Shown here: positions 1 through 5,037 of the stretch, piece after piece
Numbering within the stretch: position 1 is the stretch's first letter
Layout: each line of letters starts with the position of its first letter
NCBI GenBank assembly: GCA_018648945.1
Contig: JABGQJ010000434.1
Span: forward strand, 1-6,585
Length of the DNA: 6,585 nt
Direction: 5' to 3'
Source of the DNA: Victivallales bacterium
GTDB taxonomy: Bacteria > Verrucomicrobiota > Lentisphaeria > Oligosphaerales > Lenti-02
Translations under genes and position numbers: made by a program
The notes under the pieces: generated by a model
Seen by the model: only the letters and a program-made list of their open reading frames with translations
Told to the model about the DNA's origin: nothing
The model's database searches: none

Positions 1-7
1 CAGACTT

Positions 8-230
8 GCTCTCCCCTGGCCCCCATCCCTTGGCCTCCGGAACTGACTACCTCGCCTGCGAGTGCCGCGCAGATTCGGGTCCATCCGGCACGTGCGTACC
101 TGCCATGGTTCTGGGGTACCCCGGATCATGGCTCCGGGGTGAACTGGGGGCCGTGGCGATGAACCGACGGGAACCTGGCAGAGGGCGACAGACGGAATGT
201 ATGGAACTTGCCCCCGCTCTCCCCTGGCCC
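8..230. repeat. 15-bp direct repeat, two copies
   Basis: The sequence GCTCTCCCCTGGCCC occurs exactly at 8-22 and again at 216-230. A perfect 15-mer repeat within about 220 bases is unlikely by chance, but similarity does not extend clearly to either side. It may be the trace of a small local duplication in the spacer. Confidence 0.4.
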
Positions 231-236
231 AAGGTG

Positions 237-257
237 GCCAGGCCGGCTAGGCCTGGC
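237..257 (-). terminator. Strong hairpin downstream of the array, possible terminator
   Basis: GCCAGGCC (237-244) and GGCCTGGC (250-257) form a perfect 8-bp GC-rich stem with a 5-nt loop. The hairpin lies about 105 bases past the stop of the truncated family member in the direction of transcription. No run of U follows on the minus strand, so it is not a classical intrinsic terminator. It could still help end transcription or protect the mRNA 3' end. Confidence 0.35.
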
Positions 258-333
258 GACTTCCGGGGAACCGGACTCCTGGGTGGCAACCTGCTTGCCT
301 CTGGAGCCGCAGCAAGTACGCAACTGCCGGAAG

Positions 334-348
334 ACCCCCAAATGGGGT
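334..348 (-). terminator. Small hairpin just after the remnant stop codon
   Basis: ACCCC (334-338) and GGGGT (344-348) pair around a 5-nt loop, 13 bases downstream of the remnant's TAG. The stem is short and lacks a U-tract, so a terminator role is only possible. Confidence 0.2.
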
Positions 349-361
349 GAGAACAGAGATT

Positions 362-550
362 CTACTGGGCATCCTCGATCTTCGGCCAGGCAGCAACGGT
401 ATCGAGATCGATCAGCTTCGTGGCCAATTCAGAGACCTTCTCCTTGCTCTGCCACTCGGCCTTCCGCGCATAGAATCTGATGTTGATGCCTCCGGCCCAG
501 AAGTCGATGGAGTTACTGTCCCACGACGTCACCGGGTACGTGTCGCCAAG
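362..550 (-). pseudogene. Truncated fourth array paralog, C-terminal fragment only
   Basis: This minus-strand frame encodes about 62 residues matching the end of the family unit: LGDTYPV, then SIDFWAGGINI, KAEWQSKEK, KLIDLDTVAAWP, and a TAG at 362-364. Everything upstream (signal peptide, coiled coil, W-x-D region) is missing. The fragment begins directly after the TAG of the one-unit gene (552-554), in the +1 frame relative to it. The only upstream in-frame start is a GTG at 592 inside the neighbour, with nothing to recommend it. The last 103 bases match the 3' end of the 523-aa gene at 85 of 103 positions, including exact runs of 25 and 28 bases, so a second unit of that type is its closest relative here. 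I read it as a deletion remnant whose frame is still open. Expression by frameshift from the upstream gene is conceivable but unsupported. Confidence 0.75.
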
Positions 551-551
551 C

Positions 552-1379
552 CTACTCGGCGTCTTCGATCTTGGGCAGCGTGGCGAGGGCACTGGGGTCG
601 ATCAGCTTCGCTGCTATCTCCAGAATCTTCTCCCGGCCTCGCCACTCGGCCTTCTGGACGACGAATGCCACATTCACGCCACCGGCCCAGAACCAAGCAC
701 TGCTGTCGGACAGGCCATGCACGGGGTACTTGCCCGCCAACTTGCCTTGCTCGTGGATTTCCGCCGGCACGGGTTTCAGGCGCATGTGCGCCCATGCCAG
801 CCGTTTGCCTCCGGCATCCCGCCAGCTCAAACCGACAAAACCGTCGCTCACGTTGGAGTTCAACTTCACCTCAGCGACACCGAGTTCCTTGGGGGCAAGG
901 GCAACGCCTTCCATGAGCGCTTCGAGCGCGGTGCCGAGGGCCTGGGATTCCTGTAGGGCGGCAGCCCGCTCCTGCTGGAAGGGCGTCGCCGCATCCCGGT
1001 AGGCTTTACGGGCCTCCTTGGCCTGCAATGCCGCCTCGGCCTTCTTGGCTGCCCGATCCGCCGCCGACTCCACCCTCGCCGCTGCCAACTCGGCCTCCGT
1101 CCGCGCCAGATACTCCTTCTGCTGCTTGGCCCGGCGCTCCAGTTCCTGCACGCGTTCGGCATTGTAGGGCTTGCCGTACTCGTTCACCGTTTGCTCCGCC
1201 ACCTGCTGCCTGAGCTGCAACTCCCCGGTTGCCTTCGCGCTCCTCTCCGCGAGATCCCCGCCTTTGCGCATGCATTCTGCCACCTGCTGGATCACATCTG
1301 CTGGCGTCATGGCGTCTTGAGCCATGGCGATGCAGGCCAGGGCAAGAGAGGCATAGAGGGAAGCGTGTAGGGTCTTCAT
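552..1379 (-). CDS. Secreted one-unit coiled-coil paralog, unknown function
   Basis: The product is 275 aa, much shorter than its two neighbours, because it has one unit instead of two. The start is the ATG at 1379, giving a signal peptide (Lys2, hydrophobic residues ~8-19, cleavage likely after AMA at 20). GGAG at 1390-1393 lies 10 nt upstream, and an ATG at 1421 would only add 14 residues before the signal. The leader helix (TPADVIQQVAECMRKG, 25-40) resembles the mature N-termini of the paralogs. Then come PYN (71-73), an Ala/Glu/Lys/Gln-rich coiled coil (~75-155), APKELGVAE (162-170), SWRDAGG (185-191), GKYPV (216-220), FWAGGVNV (230-237), KAEW (243-246) and KLIDPSALATLP (258-269). I do not recognise the family and see no catalytic signature. 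Export to the periplasm or cell surface is inferred from the signal peptide. A remnant of another paralog begins at its stop codon. Confidence 0.85.
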   Translation of the reverse strand: MKTLHASLYASLALACIAMAQDAMTPADVIQQVAECMRKGGDLAERSAKATGELQLRQQVAEQTVNEYGKPYNAERVQELERRAKQQKEYLARTEAELAAARVESAADRAAKKAEAALQAKEARKAYRDAATPFQQERAAALQESQALGTALEALMEGVALAPKELGVAEVKLNSNVSDGFVGLSWRDAGGKRLAWAHMRLKPVPAEIHEQGKLAGKYPVHGLSDSSAWFWAGGVNVAFVVQKAEWRGREKILEIAAKLIDPSALATLPKIEDAE

Positions 1380-1499
1380 GGCGTGGTAACTCCAGACATG
1401 CGGCAATGGTGGATGGGACATGAGGCAGGAACTCTAGCTCTGGCAACTGCTGCACGCAATCCGAGGCATGTCCTGTTGTCTGGCCTCGGCCACGCGTGG
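1380..1499 (-). other. Intergenic leader with inverted repeats
   Basis: This 120-bp spacer separates the 520-aa and one-unit genes. CCGAGGC (1461-1467) and GCCTCGG (1483-1489) form a perfect 7-bp inverted repeat with a 15-nt spacer. A 10-bp palindrome, CCACGCGTGG (1490-1499), touches the upstream gene's stop codon. Both lie upstream of the candidate promoter for the one-unit gene and could form a 3' structure on the preceding transcript. No U-tract is present. Confidence 0.4.
1431..1459 (-). promoter_or_regulatory. Candidate promoter of the one-unit paralog gene
   Basis: On the minus strand, TTGCGT (1454-1459) and TAGAGT (1431-1436) are 17 bp apart, a sigma70-like layout with weak hexamers. 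The first base of TTGCGT lies 80 bases before the ATG. The element TTGCGTGCAGCAG closely matches TTGCGTGCTGCCG before the 520-aa gene and TTGCCTTCAGCTG before the 523-aa gene. That conservation is the main reason for the call. Confidence 0.4.
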
Positions 1500-3062
1500 T
1501 TACTTGGCGTCCTTGGTCACAGGCAAGGCTGCGATGCGCTCAAGATCAAGCAACGTCGCGGCCAGTTCCATGACCTTCTCCTTGTTCTTCCATTCCTCCT
1601 TCTCCACCTGCAGTTCAACGTCCACCCCGCCGGCCCAGAACCTGATCGATTTGAAGGTCCACGACCGCACGGGGTACTTGCCCGCCACCTTGGGTTCCGC
1701 GTTCGTCCCCCCTGGCGCAGGGCGGAAGCGCAAGTGGGCGCGAACCAGCTTCTTGTCGTGCACGTCGCTCCACCACGGTAGCACCGACGCATCCCTTGGG
1801 CTGGTGATGACCCCGGCATCGACGATCCCCAGTCCCTTCGGCATCCGTGCCACCCCGTCCATCATCTCAAAGAGAGCGAACTGGACGTAACGCCTTTCTC
1901 TCCTCAAGGCGATCTGGTCGGTCTTCAGGGACAGGCCGGCCTCCTTCACTGCCTGAAGGGCCTCCTTTGCCGCCGCCACTGCCTTTTCCTTCTCCCGTTT
2001 GCGCTCCTCGGGCTCCGCGATGACTGCTGCCGCCAACTCGGTGCGGGAAGCGAGCAGGTTCCGTTCCTGGGGCTCAAGGCGTCTCTCCAGCCCGGCCACG
2101 CGGCTGGGATCGTAGGGCCTTTCGAGCTCGCGGCGCTTTAGCATGGAGGCGTTCTGCAGGGCATGGGGGAGCTTGGTGGCTGTCTGCGCACGGGCGTGGA
2201 GGTCCTTGTTCCTAGCCATGAGGTCGGCTATCTGCCGCTTCAGATCCCCTTTCTCGACGGCCGCCTGGAGTTCACTGATGGCATCAAGATCGATGAGTGC
2301 CTTGCCCATCTCCCGCATCTTGGCCTTCCCCCGCCAGGCCCGGTTGGCCGGGTTGAAAGAGGCGACCATGGTCCCCACGGAGAAGGTGATACTGGACTCG
2401 CCGTCATAGCCCACGGGGTATCTCCCCCAGAGCTTCTCCTTCTTGCCACTGCTTCCTGTCGGCGCGCGGAAGCGGAACGTCAGATAGGCCACCGCAGTGC
2501 CCTTGCTGTCGTGCCATGCCAGCCCTGCCGAACCGATGGATGCCCTGGGACTGGCCTTGGCAACGCCAAGCTCTTCCGGAGTGCGCCCGACCTTGGCAAC
2601 CAGTTCCAGCAGTACTTGCTTGACCGGTGCCTCCTCCTTGGCCAGCGCCACGAACTCGTCCTTGAAGGCTGCACTGGCTGCCTGAGCTTCCTCGGCTGCT
2701 GCCGCGCCCGCCGCAACTGCCTCCTTGAGCTTGGTCGCGCGCTCTGCTGGGCCTTTGATCCTGGCACAGGCCAACTCAGCGACCGTGCGGTCGCGGCGCT
2801 CTCGATGGGATTCTACACGCTGCTTGATCTGCGCAACGCGCTTTGCGTCATAGCGTCGACTGAGCTCATTCCGCCGCCATTGGGCCATATTCTCCTTCGC
2901 CCTGGCTGCCGCCGTGACGGCGATCTGCCGCTTCTCCAGGGCCACGTGCCTCCGCAGGTACGCGGCAACCTGCCGGATGGTCTCCGCCGGGGCTTGGGGC
3001 TCACGGGCAAAGGTCCCAATGCCCAAGACAATCAGCAGTAGGGTGATTCGGCGGTACATCAT
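1500..3062 (-). CDS. Secreted two-unit coiled-coil paralog, unknown function
   Basis: The product is 520 aa and opens with tandem ATGs (3062 and 3059); GGAGG at 3071-3075 sits 8 nt before the first. The signal peptide (RR at 4-5, hydrophobic 6-18) is probably cut after FA at 19, leaving REPQAPA at the mature N-terminus, as in the 523-aa neighbour. Unit 1 (~20-262) has RYD (70-72), a coiled coil (~74-155), TPEELGVA (161-168), AWHD (182-185), GRYPV (213-217), FSVGT (227-231) and ALIDLDAI (255-262). Unit 2 (~263-520) has PYDPSRV (316-322), a coiled coil (~325-400), MPKGLGI (407-413), PWWSD (429-433), GKYPV (461-465), FWAGGVDV (475-482), KEEW (488-491) and LLDLERIAALP (504-514). No enzyme motif is visible. 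An extracytoplasmic structural or binding role is a guess from the signal peptide and coiled coils. No family name is known to me. Confidence 0.9.
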   Translation of the reverse strand: MMYRRITLLLIVLGIGTFAREPQAPAETIRQVAAYLRRHVALEKRQIAVTAAARAKENMAQWRRNELSRRYDAKRVAQIKQRVESHRERRDRTVAELACARIKGPAERATKLKEAVAAGAAAAEEAQAASAAFKDEFVALAKEEAPVKQVLLELVAKVGRTPEELGVAKASPRASIGSAGLAWHDSKGTAVAYLTFRFRAPTGSSGKKEKLWGRYPVGYDGESSITFSVGTMVASFNPANRAWRGKAKMREMGKALIDLDAISELQAAVEKGDLKRQIADLMARNKDLHARAQTATKLPHALQNASMLKRRELERPYDPSRVAGLERRLEPQERNLLASRTELAAAVIAEPEERKREKEKAVAAAKEALQAVKEAGLSLKTDQIALRRERRYVQFALFEMMDGVARMPKGLGIVDAGVITSPRDASVLPWWSDVHDKKLVRAHLRFRPAPGGTNAEPKVAGKYPVRSWTFKSIRFWAGGVDVELQVEKEEWKNKEKVMELAATLLDLERIAALPVTKDAK

Positions 3063-3096
3063 CTCTTACTCCTCCAGATTTCCGCGACGCGTTTGT

Positions 3097-3112
3097 CCTG
3101 TCTTCGGACAGG
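3097..3112 (-). promoter_or_regulatory. Hairpin at the start of the 520-aa gene's leader
   Basis: CCTGTC (3097-3102) and GACAGG (3107-3112) form a perfect 6-bp stem. It closes a 4-nt loop that reads CGAA on the transcribed minus strand and TTCG on the plus strand. It lies just after the predicted transcription start of the 520-aa gene and about 20 bases before its ribosome binding site. It lacks a U-tract, so an mRNA 5'-end structure is more likely than a terminator. Confidence 0.3.
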
Positions 3113-3124
3113 GACCTCTTTGGG

Positions 3125-3153
3125 AACATAGATCGCGTCACGGCAGCACGCAA
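3125..3153 (-). promoter_or_regulatory. Candidate promoter of the 520-aa paralog gene
   Basis: Minus-strand TTGCGT (3148-3153) and TATGTT (3125-3130) are 17 bp apart. The first base of TTGCGT lies 91 bases before the first ATG of the 520-aa gene, within the 110-bp gap after the 523-aa gene. The same TTGC-T-C-GC block and a CTA-containing downstream box occur at similar positions before the other two paralogs. It suggests that each paralog has its own promoter, although read-through from upstream is not excluded. Confidence 0.4.
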
Positions 3154-3172
3154 GCACGGGTGGGCACTGGAG

Positions 3173-4744
3173 CTACTCCGTATCCCCGATCCGCGGCCAA
3201 GCGGCGATGGCGTCGAGATCGATCAGCTTCGTGGCCAGTTCGAGCATCTTCTCCTTGCTCTGCCACTCGGCCTTCTCAACGCTGAGGCTCACGTTCACGC
3301 TGCCGGTCCAGAAGGTGACGGAGCTGGCCCCCCAAGACTGCACCGGGAACTTGTCCGCGACCTTGTCCTTCAAGGACGTTTCCGGCGGCACAGGCAGGAA
3401 ACGGAACTCCGCCCGAACCAGCTGCGCGGTGCGGCCATCGCGCCACGAGACGTTCGCCGAGACGTTCCTGATATTGGCCCTGACTTCGGGGGCCACAGTC
3501 GCAATTCCTTTCGGCATGTGCACGACGCTGTCTACCAATTCCCAGAGGCCGAAGCGGGCCGTCCGTTCCGCCTTTCCTAACGCAACCTGCTCCGCCCGCA
3601 GGGGCACCCCCGCCGTCAGTAGATCCTCCTGGGCCTGCTTCGATTCCTGGGCGGCCTTCAGCCGTTCGGCCTTGCGCTTCTCCGGATCCTGAATGGTCGC
3701 CGCCGACAACTCGGCGCGAATTCCGGCCAGATACCGCTTCTGACTGGCAAGACGCTGCTCCAATTTCACCACTCGACCTGGATCATAGGGCTTGCGCAGT
3801 TCATTCCGACTCCGGCCGACCAGCGACAGCCGGGACTGGATGTCCCCGGTCGCGCCCTGCATCCGTGACTGCCACTGCTTCTGTCTGGCCGCGCAGCCCA
3901 CGAGTTCCTTCCTCAAATCCCCGTCCTTCGCCAGAGCGGCGTCGATGCCCGCCAGAGCTTCGAAGTCAACCAGGGCTTCCACCAGCTTGGGGAGCTTCTC
4001 CCTGTCGCGCCATTCTTTCTTCCTGCCGGAGAACGAGGCCCCGATGGTACCCACCGAGAAGCTCACGGCGTAGTCGCTGATATGCTGTACCGGGTACTTG
4101 CCCGCGAGCTTCATCACTCTATGCGAACGAGCCGGCGCCGCCAGCAACTGAAGGTGGAGCTGGGCCAATCCACGGCCCTGCGCGTCCTGCCAGCCAACCG
4201 TGATCGTTGCTCCGCCAGCCCGAGCGGTGATGGTGGACTCGGCCACCCCGTGCTCCTCCGGCGTGCGTGGCACAAGCTCTGCCAACCCCGCCATCTTCTG
4301 TTCCGCAGCCTTGCCGGACTGCTGGATCTTGGCATATTCCTGGTTGAGCGGTGTTCTGGCGGCCAGCAGCGCCGTCCTTGCCGCTGCCATCTCCGTCTCT
4401 GCTTCCTTCAACTTCGCAGCCCGTGCCTCGGGTTCCTTGATCCTCATGCTCGCCAGTTCCTCCTCGATGTGTGCGGCGGCATCCTGATGGGACTTGAGCT
4501 GCCCCTTGAGCCGCTTGACCTGCCTGGCATCATAGGGCCTGTGCAATGCCGTCACCTTCCTCTGGGATGAACTCCGCTTCTCCCTGGGGCCGGCGAGCGC
4601 CGCCGCCTCCCGTGCCGCAAACTGCCGGTGCCGTTCCATATAACCGGCCAGCTCCTTGATGGTCGCTGCCGGGGCTTGGGGCTCGCGGGCGCAGACAGCG
4701 GCAACAGCGGCAGTCAGGAAGAGGGCGATTCGTCGTCCGATCAT
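3173..4744 (-). CDS. Secreted two-unit coiled-coil paralog, first in array
   Basis: The product is 523 aa from the ATG at 4744, chosen because GGAGG (4753-4757) lies 8 nt upstream and the signal peptide starts there. An ATG at 4774 would add ten acidic residues in front of it. The signal (RR at 4-5, hydrophobic 6-18) is probably cut after VCA at 19, giving mature REPQAPA. Unit 1 (~20-268) has PYDARQV (70-76), a coiled coil (~75-155), TPEEHGVAE (161-169), GWQD (184-187), GKYPV (215-219), FSVGT (229-233), KEW (243-245) and ALVDFEAL (257-264). Unit 2 has PYDPGRV (319-325), a coiled coil (~326-405), MPKG (410-413), SWRD (433-436), DKFPV (464-468), FWTGSVNV (478-485), KAEWQSKEK (491-499) and KLIDLDAIAAWP (506-517). 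It is the family member nearest the divergent lipoprotein gene. I do not recognise the family, and an envelope role is inferred only from export. Confidence 0.92.
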   Translation of the reverse strand: MIGRRIALFLTAAVAAVCAREPQAPAATIKELAGYMERHRQFAAREAAALAGPREKRSSSQRKVTALHRPYDARQVKRLKGQLKSHQDAAAHIEEELASMRIKEPEARAAKLKEAETEMAAARTALLAARTPLNQEYAKIQQSGKAAEQKMAGLAELVPRTPEEHGVAESTITARAGGATITVGWQDAQGRGLAQLHLQLLAAPARSHRVMKLAGKYPVQHISDYAVSFSVGTIGASFSGRKKEWRDREKLPKLVEALVDFEALAGIDAALAKDGDLRKELVGCAARQKQWQSRMQGATGDIQSRLSLVGRSRNELRKPYDPGRVVKLEQRLASQKRYLAGIRAELSAATIQDPEKRKAERLKAAQESKQAQEDLLTAGVPLRAEQVALGKAERTARFGLWELVDSVVHMPKGIATVAPEVRANIRNVSANVSWRDGRTAQLVRAEFRFLPVPPETSLKDKVADKFPVQSWGASSVTFWTGSVNVSLSVEKAEWQSKEKMLELATKLIDLDAIAAWPRIGDTE

Positions 4745-4811
4745 TGGGTGGTCCTCCAGAAAGTCATGCACCATCGGCGGGATCCCGGTTGGTGGTCCGC
4801 AGAGGGAAGAG

Positions 4812-4839
4812 AAAATAGGGTGCCCCCAGCTGAAGGCAA
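4812..4839 (-). promoter_or_regulatory. Candidate promoter of the 523-aa paralog gene
   Basis: Minus-strand TTGCCT (4834-4839) and TATTTT (4812-4817) are separated by 16 bp, the first base lying 95 bases before the ATG. TTGCCTTCAGC matches the elements before the other two paralogs, 9 of 11 positions against the one-unit gene. A perfect 6+6 inverted repeat, AGGCAA (4834-4839) with TTGCCT (4844-4849) around GTGT, covers the -35 hexamer and could be an operator. Confidence 0.45.
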
Positions 4840-4937
4840 GTGTTTGCCTCGCCGGGCCAGGGCTGTTTCGTTCTCAGAGCATGCGAGGCGGTCCCAGGGC
4901 GTCGTCCCTACAGGACTCACCCGCAAGTGACTCCTTA

Positions 4938-4966
4938 CCTAGGACTACGCTGCGCTTCGTCCTAGG
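4938..4966. promoter_or_regulatory. Inverted repeat CCTAGGAC-N13-GTCCTAGG
   Basis: The perfect 8-bp arms (4938-4945 and 4959-4966) are separated by 13 bases. Centre-to-centre spacing of 21 bp, about two helix turns, would suit a dimeric regulator. The right arm ends one base before a plus-strand TATACT, so the repeat lies where a -35 region would be. It could be an operator, an RNA hairpin, or part of a dispersed repeat; nothing here decides between them. Confidence 0.45.
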
Positions 4967-4967
4967 C

Positions 4968-4973
4968 TATACT
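4968..4973 (+). promoter_or_regulatory. Possible -10 box TATACT for the lipoprotein transcript
   Basis: TATACT differs from the TATAAT consensus at one position. No good -35 hexamer lies 16-18 bp upstream, because that space is occupied by the inverted repeat, so activator-dependent use is conceivable. Transcription would begin near 4980, leaving a leader of about 335 nt before the lipoprotein ATG. Confidence 0.3.
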
Positions 4974-4987
4974 GTCCCGCGCCCTTG

Positions 4988-5037
4988 GCGCTCCGGAGGC
5001 CCAACGGGCCACCGCAATCCAGCCTGGGATGGAGCGC
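4988..5037 (+). ncRNA. Compact three-way-junction-like RNA element
   Basis: Three perfect helices nest within 50 nt. P1 is GCGCTCC (4988-4994) with GGAGCGC (5031-5037), 7 bp. P2 is GGCCC (4998-5002) with GGGCC (5006-5010) around AAC. P3 is ATCC (5017-5020) with GGAT (5027-5030), which abuts P1 directly. The element starts a few bases after the predicted transcription start from TATACT. I do not recognise it as a known riboswitch or small RNA. GC-rich sequence forms stems easily, so only comparison with related sequences could confirm it. Confidence 0.35.

Larger units (their letters stand above)
1..361. other. Region downstream of the array, no confident gene
   Basis: This stretch lies beyond the last remnant of the minus-strand array. 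I see no reading frame with convincing family similarity, ribosome binding site or codon bias. A + strand frame is open from base 1 to a TGA at 160-162 and ends in a Trp/Gly-rich peptide (WGTPDHGSGVNWGPWR). It could be the 3' end of a gene that begins outside the window, but I cannot name it and its third-position GC is not raised. The stretch also holds a 15-bp direct repeat (8-22 and 216-230) and two hairpins, at 237-257 and 334-348. Confidence 0.5.

Noticed and set aside
6..350. 114-codon + strand frame in the left spacer
   Set aside because: It has no ribosome binding site, domain or codon bias, and its composition matches chance openness.
480..956. 158-codon + strand frame opposite the one-unit gene
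   Set aside because: It is antisense to the family motifs. No ribosome binding site or recognisable domain supports it.
2163..3041. 292-codon + strand frame opposite the 520-aa gene
   Set aside because: It lies antisense to a well-supported gene with repeated family motifs and shows no domain or signal of its own. Such mirror frames are expected in GC-rich coding DNA.
362..4744. Ice-nucleation, TolA-like or phage tail-fibre identity for the array
   Set aside because: The Ala/Lys/Glu-rich coils superficially resemble TolA, but there is no membrane anchor beyond the signal peptide and no TolA C-terminal domain. The beta-segment motifs recur inside each unit, which does not fit those families.
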